Source: Liolophura sinensis (Eukaryota; Mollusca; Polyplacophora; Chitonida; Chitonidae). From it: 64,000 nt of DNA. Position numbers and translations under genes: made by a program. Positions 33,984-43,375 of the stretch are shown in pieces; within the stretch, counting starts at the first letter, position 1, and each line of letters starts with the position of its first letter. Location of the stretch: NCBI RefSeq assembly GCF_032854445.1, contig NC_088296.1, positions 560,001-624,000 of the forward strand, given 5' to 3'. The notes under the pieces are model-generated. The model searched no databases. It was not told the origin of the DNA and saw only the letters and a program-made list of their open reading frames with translations.

Positions 33984-35334
33984 ATGGCAGACTTTGACTT
34001 AGATGATCCGGTGCCCGGCGACCCCCAAGAGGGCAACAACATCGACGACGAGCAGACCACTCTCCGTGCAGGTGTCCAGACCGGGGTGTATCCCGAGCAT
34101 CAACCCATTCATGAGATCCTCAAAACCAATAAGGGAAGGCTGTTAGTGCCCGCCGTGAATGATTATTACAATATCATGGCGGAGGCGGATCAGAGCCTTA
34201 CCCCCCTCTATCGCGATTAAGAGAAGTTTGAGGTTGACAAAGAAGGGAAACTGCGACTCGTGAACCACCTCAATCTGGACATCATCAACAAACCAACAGG
34301 TAGACCGCTATCCCTCTATACAGTCTCCAATAATGGGGGGGGGGGGTGATGTTGTTAGGAGGGAGCTGGGCTTTGTAGACTGGAAAAGAAGTAAACAGCC
34401 ATCGTTACATAAGGCAGTAGTCGCAGCCCTGGAGACAGCGAGTTCATAACTCGGTGCCGCGGCCGCCGAGGCAGATACCATGGAGCTGAAGAATTTAAAC
34501 CAAGCAGCGAAAAAGGCAGCTGATGCAGTTTACAAACTGGAAACACGCTTTACGGATAGTGAGGTCGATCGCATTCTTGAAACGATTAACGACCCTCCTC
34601 TTCCCATACAAGAGATTCCCTACCCTCCTCTTCCCGTCAAGAACTTCTGGGGCTTGACAAGGTAATGCAGACCTTGGAAGGCAAACACGCGAATAACCTC
34701 GCCAAGTTGTCAAGTCTCGATAAGTACATCGCAAAAGAAAAACGGAAGTTGGGGGAGGCCCCTGATGAAGACTTGCGGAGCATGATCGAAGGTAGGATAA
34801 AGAATCTCGAGGTCGAGAGGGTGGGCCGGCTCGAAGCAGCCCCTTTAACGGGTGAAGCCCTGCGCACGCAAATAAACCGCATCAAGCAGACGATCGATCG
34901 CATCCTACACAAGGATACCACTCTGGCCGAGCGCGTCCGCACCCTCTTCCGGGGAGCAAGGAATAACCGTGGTCTCCATTCTCATGGCAATTGGGATGGC
35001 GATCTCGACACTGGGGCTAGCGATAAAGTTGGCGCTGACTGGCGGGTCCGGCGGGGTCATCCAGCCAACACCACCCTCACCCGACGGGCGTGGTCTTAAA
35101 GAATGGGTGAAAAATCATCTCCAGTCCCTGGCGCGTGCCCTTGGCAAGCTGGATGGGAAGGCTGCCGCTGCAATTCCGGGTATTATTGGCAGTATCGTGT
35201 CCTGGCTACTGAACCTTTTCGGGAAAGCGGCTGGGTGGCTGGCCGATAATGTCTGGGCTCTAGTCGTCGCAGTAGGTGGCCTAATGTTCGTGGCTGTTCG
35301 CAATTATTTGACGCATAGTCCACAGAAGCAGTAA
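33984..35334 (+). pseudogene. Polinton structural protein with coiled coil and membrane tail
   Basis: ATG at 33,984 (MADFDLDDPVPGDPQEGNN). An in-frame TAA at 34,218 and a frameshift at a G12 run (34,335-34,346) interrupt the N-terminal half. Open coding resumes through 34,480-34,660 and 34,665-34,950, a Lys/Glu-rich coiled-coil region (KYIAKEKRKLGEAPDEDLRS). After a frameshift near 34,960 the C-terminal part is hydrophobic (VSILMAIGMAISTLGLAIKL and later IIGSIVSWLLNLFGKAAGWL, VWALVVAVGGLMFVAV). A long coiled coil with two or three membrane-type segments suggests a membrane-acting virion protein, by analogy only. It ends 54 bp inside the convergent gene. Confidence 0.65.
34335..34346 (+). repeat. 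G12 homopolymer inside a Polinton gene
   Basis: Twelve G in a row exactly where the reading frame changes. It may be a true slippage mutation or a sequencing/assembly error. Confidence 0.85.
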
Positions 35335-36588
35335 GCCGATACCAGCCCCAGCGACGACGATGGCTGTCTTCTCCGCATCGTGATTCTTTTCTGCAGTGGG
35401 TGGTGGGACGCTTTCTTGTGGCTCAACGAGGGAAGGTGGTGGGACGCTTTCTTGTAGCTTAACGTGAGAAGGTGGGACGCTTTCTTGCGGCTTAACGATC
35501 CCGTGGGAAGGTGCACGCTTGTGCAAAGTGGGCGGTAATTTAGCGTTCACACCCTCATTGGCGCCTAGCTTCTGGTCCTCTGTGGCCACGACGATTTTGT
35601 TGTTGTAGTTCGCCACATGGCCGATCTGCAGAAGCATGTCGCTGGGGGGCATAAAAAGGCCTATGCCATACATAAAGTCTACAGCGCTCCCGGCATACTG
35701 TAGCACGTCCTGGTAGCGTTTGATTGCAGACGGAAGGTCGATAGGAGAGGAAATAGCGTCTTTAACGTTCGCGGCAAACTGTTTTTGCGCGTCGAAGGCT
35801 GTGCCCGTGCCTAGAATACGCGCCCTTGTTTGCGCTTGGGCGCCTAGAATAGCCCACACGTATGTCCGGATGGAATCGTTTAGGCGCTCTACGCCCGGCT
35901 GCGTGAATCCTTGGGATTTGTCGGCTATGAACGACTTCCAAGCCTCCTCGGCGTCTTTCTCGATGTAGTCGACGTGGAGCTCTGTAGGCTTTCTAGAGAA
36001 CGACATCCTGCTCGGATCGAAGGTCCCATCGCCAACAGTCCTGTAGCCCGTTCTCGTGATATAGTAATATGCCACTCCGAGGCCGTGATTCACAACCCTG
36101 CGCCTCCAGTCTGTGTGCTTATCTACGCGGAATTCTCTACAAATCCTCCCATAGGCCCTCTCGTCGTGGGTTTTTTTTTAATGCCGCCCACGCTCTGTCT
36201 TGCGGCAGGGGGGCCTGGATCTCTTCCAAGATCCGCCTAACTTGGTAATACACATTGAACGTGTACAGGGCCCTTATTTGTTTGTCGGGGCGAGAAGATG
36301 GTCTTTTACAGAGACGCCGCAGCCCGTGGTTGCGCACCAGACCGCGAAGTTCACTTGGTTCTGCCAGACTTGCATAGGATTGGTGTTCCAGGCCAGAACA
36401 ATGTCATTGCTGGTTACCTGTGGCAGCCGGTACTTGACCAAAACATCTGTGAACTGGACTGGAAAGGCCTTCTTTTTATCGATGTAGATGTCAAATCGCA
36501 TGAGCTGCTCTGCGTGGGTTTGGATACTATGAAATGCCCCGGCCTTGTAAGTGGCCTCTCTATTGAACCTGTAAGCCTCGCTGTTCAT
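35281..36588 (-). pseudogene. Polinton structural protein with Pro-rich repeats and membrane tail
   Basis: Starts at ATG 36,588 (MNSEAYRFNREATYKAGAFH). The first frame runs to 36,274, a second covers 36,330-36,137 (TFNVYYQVRRILEEIQAPLP), and a third covers 36,093-35,281. Frameshifts lie near 36,290 and 36,110. The body is beta/alpha mixed with a well-conserved look (VWAILGAQAQTRARILGTGT). The C-terminal region has three QESVPP repeats and then a membrane segment (TAIVVAGAGIGLLLLWTM). This is a frequent gene in invertebrate Polintons. Its role is not established; a minor virion component anchored in a membrane is plausible. It starts 10 bp from the divergent gene at 36,599 and overlaps the end of the gene at 35,334. 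Confidence 0.65.
35394..35500 (-). repeat. Three QESVPP-coding repeats
   Basis: GGTGGGACGCTTTCTTG (plus strand) occurs three times at about 35-54-bp spacing and encodes QESVPP-type repeats on the minus strand. Confidence 0.75.
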
Positions 36589-36598
36589 CGTGGCTAAA
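36589..36598. promoter_or_regulatory. Ten-base divergent gene gap
   Basis: Only 10 bp separate the chosen start codons of the divergent genes at 36,588 (-) and 36,599 (+). Any promoters must therefore lie within the neighbouring coding sequence or be bidirectional. The start choices are by ORF and context only. Confidence 0.4.
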
Positions 36599-37258
36599 AT
36601 GTTCATTACATTGACTGACATTCTAAATGGGGCACAGCACACGCTGCCTCATGCCCTTAACAACCTCGACGGCGGTCTTAAAACCGCCCTTCGCGAGATA
36701 ACATTCTACCCAAACTGGGTGAATATCCCCACCGGAGTGGGCTTCTTGCTTGAGGGCAAACGTGTTGAAGTGCCGACGGGCTACTACAATGTCTGTACGC
36801 TGGACAAGGACATATTCCGCCCGCATGGGGTTTCTTTGGGATTGAATGAAGCCACGGGCCGCTTAGTCCTTACCCTCCCTAAAAATTCCATCATAACGCT
36901 CCAAGAGCTTGCCCCCATCTTAGGTTTCTCCGACGGGATTGCGCCCATAGGGGGGACTATGGAGGGTGAACAGCTACCTAACTTAGTCACACACAAAGAA
37001 GTTTTCGTGCATTTGGATGAACTGAGCACCTCAGAAAACGTTGTAATAACCTCAGATTTCAGTGGCGGTTCAACACTACTTCAGGCCGTCGCCGTGACTG
37101 GTGAAGGGATAAACTGCTGGAAGACGGTTTCATTTCCCAACCCACAGTACAAAGCCTTGCGCGACGACTATATAACCTTCTTGACTGTGGCACTTTTAGA
37201 TAAAAACGGCAAGTATATAATTTTTGGGTACCTTAGTGCTACCCTAGAAATACAATGA
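36599..37258 (+). CDS. Polinton beta-rich structural protein A (intact)
   Basis: An intact 219-residue ORF (MFITLTDILNGAQHTLPHAL). The composition and alternating hydrophobic pattern suggest an all-beta protein. Conserved landmarks: LREITFYPNW, VEVPTGYYNVCTLDKDIFRPHG, LQELAPILGFSD and a GGTMEGEQ loop. ATG at 36,599 was preferred to the GTG nine bases upstream. The stop overlaps the next start as ATGA at 37,255-37,258, as in tightly packed viral genes. It has a 75-80% similar partial copy 831 bp downstream. Function is not certain; a vertex, penton or fibre-like virion protein is the best guess from its position and fold type. Confidence 0.7.
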   Translation: MFITLTDILNGAQHTLPHALNNLDGGLKTALREITFYPNWVNIPTGVGFLLEGKRVEVPTGYYNVCTLDKDIFRPHGVSLGLNEATGRLVLTLPKNSIITLQELAPILGFSDGIAPIGGTMEGEQLPNLVTHKEVFVHLDELSTSENVVITSDFSGGSTLLQAVAVTGEGINCWKTVSFPNPQYKALRDDYITFLTVALLDKNGKYIIFGYLSATLEIQ

Positions 37259-38089
37259 GTATGGAGGACGCGGCCGGTCCCAGTCATGCGTGCCTGTCTT
37301 CAGGCGACTTGGCAGATGTGTCGGATTTCGAACTCGAAGGCCTGGATGATGGAATCTACGCCTTCGAGTTTAAAAAATGGTAAGTACATCCGCAAAAAAA
37401 TTGAGTGTAAACCTACCGTTTCGAAGTTAATCACAATTAATAACTTTGAAAATGGGGAAAGTTACCGGATGACTGAAGACCAAGCCATTAACAACCACAA
37501 CGGCTGCCTTAAAATCGCCCTTCGCGAGATATCATTCTACCCGAACATGGTGTATATCGAACCCGGAATGGGCTTCTTTCTTGATGGTAAACGTGTTGAA
37601 GTGCCTACGGGCGCCTACAATGTCTGTATGATGGACTATCATATATTCAGACCGCATGGGGCTTCTCTGGAAATGAATGAAGCCACGAGACGCTTAGTCC
37701 TTACCCTCCCAGGAAATACCTTCATAATACTCCAAGAGCTTGCCCCAATCTTAGGGTTCTCCGACGGGCTTGCGCCCATAGGGGGGACTATGGAGGGTGA
37801 ACAGATACCTAAATTTCTCACACAAATAGAAGCCTCCGTGCATTTCAAGGAACTGAAAACCTCAGAAAACTTGAGAATAATCCAAGGTTACGGAGACAGT
37901 TCCACACCACTTTAGACCATCGACGTGCCTGGTAAATTGATAGCCTGCAAGAAGACGGTTTTATTTCCCAACCCACAGTACAAAGCCTTGCGCGACGACT
38001 ATATAACGCGCTTGAACTTAACGGTTTTAGACAAAAACGGCGATCTTATATATGTAGGGGGTCTTGATGCTATCCTAGAAATACAATAA
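37255..38089 (+). pseudogene. Chimeric gene: N-part of protein B joined to protein A body
   Basis: Begins MSMEDAAGPSHACLSSGDLA, the same N-terminal module as the gene at 38,092. After about 45 codons it reads YIRKKI and then continues in frame into a second copy of protein A (REISFYPNMVY, VEVPTGAYNVCMMDYHIFRP, APILGFSDGLAP). A one-base change in an A run near 37,370 and an in-frame TAG at 37,913 interrupt it; the sister copy has CAG there. It arose by a tandem duplication with an offset of 831 bp (277 codons), which keeps frame. So one N-terminal module is attached to two different C-terminal bodies in this element. Confidence 0.7.
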
Positions 38090-38091
38090 GT

Positions 38092-38917
38092 ATGGTGGAC
38101 GCAGCCGGTCCCAGGTCTGCGTGTCTGTCTTTAGGCGACTTGGCTGATGTGTCGAAGTTCGAACTTCAAGGCCAGGGAGGTAAAATCTACGCCTTCCAGT
38201 TTAAAAGTGGCAATTACATCCGCAAAAAGATTCCGGGGCAGGCAGATCCTGCCACGTTTGCTTCACTTCAAGATGTCTCATCCTCTGTAGAGCAAGATCG
38301 CAGGTCGCCGTCTGAGGTGATTGAAGAACAAAAACTCCCTTTTAATTCGCTTTGAAGACCGCTTTGTTCTTGCCAGAGCACGCGACCCCGATTGGTTGAT
38401 AGACGTGAAGGTGAGCCCGATGACGGTCCAGGCTGCGAGGGCCCTGGTCAAAAAAGTTTTTAACTCCGGATCCTCTTTCGTGTCGTGGGTACCAACCAGC
38501 GAGTGTCATATAACTTTGGGTGGAAGAGGTTACTTCACACTATCTGCGGCGCCTGGTGTAGATACCGTGCGCCTTACCGCGCAAACCGATTTTAAAGGCT
38601 CACTACTACTAACCCCTGGATCTATACTTATCTTCAACCTCATACTTGGCGCGGCCGAACAACGCCGTTGCACTTTGATTACCGGGGTTAAAATAAGGTG
38701 ACCTGCGGCGCACGATACAAAGGATCTCAGACTGATGATTAAATTGCAGGCCCAGGGCGACCCAATCATCCGGAGCTCTCTCGAGGATATACGAGTCGTC
38801 ATAGGGGGCGTTGTAAATCTCGATGCAATCAATTTAGAGTGCGGTATAGGCCTTCACAGCTTTCTTGTTAGTAGCCCCGATGACAATTTAGAGCTAACCG
38901 ACGTTATTGATTCGTAG
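38092..38917 (+). pseudogene. Polinton structural protein B
   Basis: ATG at 38,092 (MVDAAGPRSACLSLGDLADV), then IYAFQFKSGNYIRKKI. A frameshift lies near 38,330-38,350. The body is beta-rich (LIRFEDRFVLARARDPDWLI, VKKVFNSGSSFVSWVPTSEC, HITLGGRGYFTLSAAPG). An in-frame TGA at 38,699 precedes the last part (QAQGDPIIRSSLEDIRVVIG). The N-terminal module is shared with the chimeric gene upstream. The remainder resembles nothing I can name with confidence; by position it is probably part of the virion vertex or surface. The relic at 55.4 kb keeps the C-terminal half of the same gene. Confidence 0.65.
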
Positions 38918-38927
38918 AATAGACAAT

Positions 38928-39589
38928 ATGGGGCGACTGTACCCGGCGATCACGGATGAAGAGCCGACGGATGACCACCCCTTGACCCCGACCGCGCCGA
39001 TGGTTGAAAACCCCCCGGAGGGCGTGGCACACTCCCACCGCCTGCAGTATATCAGCGAAATACAGAGGCAGCTTCAATCTGAGCGAGATCTCCGCCGGGC
39101 CTTGTACAAAAAGTACCGGCGCGGTGTCTTAGCCGCCGAGGCCCTTGATTCGGCCATGCACACGGACTGTTTTGGACTAGGGGTTGCAGGTGTGGGACTA
39201 CTCACAACAATAATTGCAGCCCCTGCTGTCTTGGCTATGGAAGCTGCGACCCTAGCTTGAGGTGTCTTAAATGCCGCAGGAAAATTCGTTAGCCGCCGAC
39301 TTCACGCAAAGGCCAAGAAACATAACGATATACGGCTGTTGGCTGAGGCCAAACTTAACAGCATCCGTGCGCAGGTATCTACGGCATTATCTGATGGTGT
39401 TATTTCGGACGTAGAGTACAGGCAAGTCGTTCAGGAGCTCCAGAACTACTCTGATCTGAATCAGGAGATACGCTCTAAGTCTCGTAAAACATTCAACGCC
39501 GTAGAAATCGATGAAAGCACGAAAAACAGCTTATAGATCGCGGCCGAAAACTAGCTCGGCAAGAGCTGAAAAACGCTCTTTACGAATGA
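38928..39589 (+). pseudogene. Polinton hydrophobic helper protein (LYPA family by eye)
   Basis: ATG at 38,928 (MGRLYPAITDEEPTDDHPLT). A coiled-coil stretch (ISEIQRQLQSERDLRRALYK) leads to a KKYRRGV motif, then two hydrophobic glycine/alanine-rich segments (FGLGVAGVGLLTTIIAAPAV). After an in-frame TGA at 39,258 the frame continues into a basic/helical region (AEAKLNSIRAQVSTALSDGV). A frameshift near 39,530 moves the true end to about 39,589. The amphipathic/hydrophobic centre could suit a membrane-disrupting virion protein, which is inference. A homologue is in the relic at 55.7-56.3 kb. Confidence 0.65.
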
Positions 39590-39600
39590 TGTTCTTGGGG

Positions 39601-39849
39601 TTAGGGTTGTTGCCTCATTAGCTCGGGCAGAAGCCGGTTTTCATAATACTGCCAGATGGGCTCGGGGTGCACCACCGAAGCGCACACGTCGTTGGTGAAG
39701 AGTTTCAGCACGAGCAGCCGGCCCGCGTTGACGCGTCCGTCTTCAAACATACTGTGGGTGACTTTTTTGTAGCCTCGCAAGTCTTGCACCGTGCCGACTA
39801 ACTTCGCCCAAATAGGCGGGCTGGTCGTTTCCATCACTGGAGACCCCAT
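39601..39849 (-). CDS. Small intact ORF at Polinton right end
   Basis: An 82-residue intact ORF (ATG at 39,849; MGSPVMETTSPPIWAKLVGT), with GYKKVTHSMFEDGRVNAGRL and a hydrophobic helix (LLVLKLFTNDVC). It points inward from the right inverted repeat and ends 12 bp from the helper gene's inferred end, tail-to-tail. The family is not recognised. With the zinc-ribbon ORF it is the outermost gene of the element and may be an early regulator; this is a guess from position. Confidence 0.5.
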   Translation of the reverse strand: MGSPVMETTSPPIWAKLVGTVQDLRGYKKVTHSMFEDGRVNAGRLLVLKLFTNDVCASVVHPEPIWQYYENRLLPELMRQQP

Positions 39850-39904
39850 GATTATTCATTGTATTCGCTGTATACCTAATAAGAAATTTCGATAGCTATC
39901 AGAC

Positions 39905-39960
39905 CCTCCGCTGGGGGCCTCTATTTGCCAAGGGGAGGGTGTGCCAGAACCTATACTTTT
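39905..39960 (-). repeat. Extra copy of TIR-like sequence inside right end
   Basis: GCTGGGGGCCTCTATTTGCCAAGGGGAGGG...CCAGAACCTATACT repeats, in direct orientation, the pattern of the true right terminal repeat (GCTGGGGGCCTCTGTTTTGTTCTGGGGAGGG...CCAGAACTCCTAT). It lies about 70 bp inside it. Confidence 0.7.
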
Positions 39961-39967
39961 ATCTTTT

Positions 39968-40052
39968 CACGAGAAGGGGCTGGGGGCCTCTGTTTTGTTC
40001 TGGGGAGGGCCCTAGGGGAGGTCGGTCCAGAACTCCTATTCCCTATACTACT
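39968..40052 (-). repeat. Polinton terminal inverted repeat, right
   Basis: The reverse complement of the left repeat, ending TATACTACT at 40,052. Confidence 0.9.
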
Positions 40053-40057
40053 CGGAG
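40053..40057. repeat. Probable Polinton target duplication (right)
   Basis: CGGAG, matching 25,247-25,251. Confidence 0.65.
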
Positions 40058-40587
40058 GGAGATTTTTCAAATGTAAAAATTAAGGATGGTTCAAGAAAAA
40101 TACATCTGGATGTCTGGAAATAGTGTATGATTATGCAAAAGTTTCGATCTAGCCTAACCTTTATTAGCACAGGGTTTTGGTTGAAATGAACACATATTCT
40201 CTTTAAATTTTAGATTTTGGATTTCTCTAAAATCATACACCAGGTGCATTTTACGGTGCCTAATGGGAAATTTAACAGGAAAATAACAAGAAAATGTCTG
40301 CGTTAAATTACACCAAAATACACTTTTTCGTAGAGGTTATATAGTTTTATCAAAGGTAGAAATTTCAGTAGGTTTTTTTTGTCCAAATTCAAAATTCTTA
40401 CCTACAACACAAATCAGACAGTTGTACACAGAGAGTTTTTGGTGTATCTGAATTATCCGATAGACTCCACTTTAAAATCCGAATCATACTGGATTTATGT
40501 TGTAATTATATATATGGAATCAATAATTTGAATAAACAGTAGTGTTTGGAGCTGTAGTTCAGATAATCTAATTACGAAGCTACCTAC
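40058..40587. other. Intron, nothing recognised
   Basis: AT-rich right flank of the Polinton insertion. Confidence 0.5.
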
Positions 40588-40686
40588 CCAGCCTTGTGCG
40601 TTGATATTGGCGCCCTGTTCCAGCAGAAAACTAACAACTTCCTCGACGTTGGATTGCATAGCCGCGAGCAAAGGTGTATTCCCATC
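40588..40686 (-). CDS. Ankyrin-repeat gene, exon 2 (one repeat)
   Basis: A 99-nt phase-0 exon with acceptor CTACAG|GATGGG and donor TGG|GTAGGT, encoding DGNTPLLAAMQSNVEEVVSF and ending ANINAQGW. It is the most diverged of the repeats (TPLL for TPLH), as expected for the repeat next to the N-terminus. It follows the start exon 5.4 kb upstream; the LTR element lies in that intron. Confidence 0.8.
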
Positions 40687-41728
40687 CTGTAGAATACATT
40701 GTAGTATAACGGGTAAAATCAAGTCAGCGTAATCAGGCTAGAACGTTATAATAGTAACATTCCTCATTGTAATGACGTCATCGTGGGGTATTAGCGACAT
40801 TAATTTGCCAAATACTTTTCTTGTTATTTTGCTTAGCAGAGAAAGTGAGTAAAGAATGTGTTTTACCCAAAGTTAAAATGGCAAACACGTAACACCCCTA
40901 CGCCTGTAAGCGGTGTTACGGTTTGGGTTATCACTTGGAGTTTAACACGAAATTTGTGGATTCTCCCGTTCTAACTCTTTGTGGTCTTCAGGGTTTTATC
41001 TGTGGGGCCTTTGTGACAAATGAATTAAATTTATGTGGCGTGACGAGGTTGTCATTGTGGTACCAAGGCTAAATGCACATTCTCGAAAATTGTTCAGTTG
41101 TTTTTCAATTTAAATTACCACCGAAATACGGCTGTCAGTCAAACATTACACCTGGAAAACCAAAAATATATATTTTTGATGCTTATATTGTATCCGTCAC
41201 ATTGACCCGTACCTTGAAATACCATGTTTTTTTAAAAATTATTACAAAGACGCTAAAAATGGATTCTTTGGTGATATAACTGGATAGGCTATCGATCAAG
41301 TTAATGTATGCTGATGTATTTATTTATTATACAATTTTGCTATTTATTATATATTTTATATTACATTATTATAATTAAAATTTGTCAATAAATGCAATGT
41401 CAAATGTTGTTCGAAGATTATGTGGAGGGGTTTTGCTTGTATACAAAGCTAGGCATTTTCAAAAGCGTAAATACATAAATGTTTCAATATATTTAAAACC
41501 TGACGTGCTCTCAGTGATATAGGTTCGTTGTTGTAGGCTGTCCCGATTAAGAAAACTGTCCCATGTGTAAATGAGTCGCCGGCTTTATTTCAGGTATCGC
41601 TGAATGAAAATTCAACTTTCACTGGGTCAACAATCCAGCTCTAGCTGTTTCAACAATGCTGCCCTAAGTGCTTTAACACTCTTGCCATATCTGCTGCACA
41701 TGTCGGGGGGTGTGAGCTCTGGGAAGGT
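40687..41728. other. Intron, nothing certain
   Basis: Strongly AT-rich around 41,300-41,400. Sequence at 41,550-41,728 may be further decayed LTR-element sequence, but no motif is left. Confidence 0.4.
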
Positions 41729-41986
41729 TCAACCACGAGTTTTAGAAATTGAATTCACTTCACGATAATCTGTACAGAGCCTCACACTACCATTTGGTTT
41801 TGGTATCAATACAAAAGGTGAACTCCAATCAGAAGTAGAAAGTTGAATGTCATGCTTTAACATGCACTCAATCTCATCTTTACAGAGTTTACTCTTCTCA
41901 GGATTCATACGGTATGGATTTTGTTTAATTGGTTTGGCGTCACCTACCCACATCATGAACAGACGCTGATGTCTTTCTAGGTACAT
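41729..41986 (-). pseudogene. Gypsy-type RT, N-terminal fragment
   Basis: An 85-codon open frame with PIKQNPYRMNPEKSKLCKDE, the LKHDIQLSTSDWSSPFVLIP block and GSVRLCTDYREVN. This is the first part of a Ty3/gypsy RT up to the DYR(K/E)VN motif. The catalytic YxDD part is not present. The gene is located downstream of the integrase. Confidence 0.85.
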
Positions 41987-42256
41987 CAGGAAACAAGCCT
42001 TGATATTTCAATATCAGATCTGTCATCTCAACCTGTTGTTTTGGGCACAACTTTAACCCTAGACTCTGGAGAACCTCAGAGTTTGTCAACATAGTATGAT
42101 ATCTGATCTAACAGTGGGTTCACTATCTTGACCTTCACGTTCAGTTTTATCTTCCAACTCAGCTACACCAGCATCCTGATCATCAACGGCTGTCACAACC
42201 CATATAGATCTATCATGATATGGTTTCAACATGTTGTTGTGACACAGCGGTGTCGG

Positions 42257-43375
42257 CTATCTCCTATCTGGGGTCTGCACAACATAATCGAGGTCATTGA
42301 CCTTGGTATGGATCTCATAAGAACCATGAAATCTAGCCTGCAAAGGATTTTGTTGTATAGGGAACACCACAAGAACCTTACCCCGTGGCTTAAACTTCCT
42401 AGCCCGAGCCTTATGATCATACCAAGTTTTCATCTTTCTTTGAGATGACTCAAGAATCGCCTTCGCTAATTCAAAAGCCCTATAAAGTCTGTCTTTAAAC
42501 CTGGACAAGTAATCTAAGAGACTGATGTCTGATTTCGTATTTAACCACTTTTCACTGAACAATGACAAAGGACCTCGAACATGATGACCGAAGACAAGCT
42601 GGAACGGACTGAATCCCGTAGACTCTTGAACTGCTTCTCTAGCAGCAAACAACACCAAATGAACACCTTCATCCCAGTCTTTTTCATTTCGAGACCGTAC
42701 GGCCGTAACATGGTCTCCCTGACTCTCTGGGTGGTAAGCACACACCTGACATGAAATTACTACTCTGATCCGGCTGAAGCTCTGTCGGCAGCCCAAACAC
42801 TGAGAAGAACTTCGTGAGTGCCTTGTCGAGGGTAGTAGCGTTAATGTTTCTAAGAGGCACAGCATCAGGAAACCTAGTGGCAGCAGACATGATGGTCAAC
42901 AAGTAGTGACTACATGACCTAGACTTGAGTAAGGGTCCCACACAATCAATGATGACCCTGTAGAAAGGCTCACCAATAGCTGGAATAGGCTGCAATGGTG
43001 CAACAGAAGGATCTAACTGGTTTTTAACAGCAACTTGACAGGTATGACAAGTCCTGCAAAACTCATCCTTTCGAATGCCCAGCTCAAGATCTGGTGAATT
43101 GTTTTGTTAAGACCTCCAAGTGGCAAACTATGTGCCATAGACAAAATCTCCCTTCTATAGATCGCAGAAATCACAACCTGGCTAAGGACTGCCCACCCTT
43201 CATTGGCAGGAACATCGGGGGACCTCCATTTCCTCATGAGAACCCCATGTTGGAAATAATAACCGACGGACACCCTGGGTATCTCATCAGGAGGGAGAGC
43301 TTTTCCTCTGAGATCAGACACAGTTGGGTCATTGACCTGTTCCTGGATCAAGTGTTGTCTAGACAGGCACATCAT
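42257..43375 (-). pseudogene. Gypsy-type integrase
   Basis: Several frames: a zinc-binding region (REILSMAHSLPLGGLNKTIH; the CxxC half, FCRTCHTCQ, lies in another frame near 43,040), a core beginning VIIDCVGPLLKSRSCSHYLL with the first Asp, then FFSVFGLPTELQPDQSSNFM with the second Asp, and a downstream frame with an AYHPESQGD-type region and FSPFQLVFGHHVRGPL. The C-terminal end has a basic domain (KARARKFKPRGKVLVVFPIQ). At least three frameshifts. It encodes the strand-transfer enzyme of the LTR element. Confidence 0.85.

Larger units (their letters stand above)
25252..40052. mobile_element. Polinton/Maverick DNA element, 14.8 kb
   Basis: A complete element bounded by 85-bp terminal inverted repeats that start AG, as is usual for Polintons. 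Gene order from the left: zinc-ribbon protein (+), polymerase B (+), integrase (-), membrane/coiled-coil protein (-), basic protein (-), packaging ATPase (-), major capsid protein (-), membrane-tail protein (+), structural protein (-), three linked structural genes (+), hydrophobic helper protein (+), and a small protein (-). Its base composition is clearly richer in G+C than the surrounding intron. Polintons replicate with their own protein-primed-type polymerase and are thought to be able to form virions. This copy has lost its polymerase and integrase frames, so it is immobile on its own. It sits in an intron of the ankyrin gene. Confidence 0.95.
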
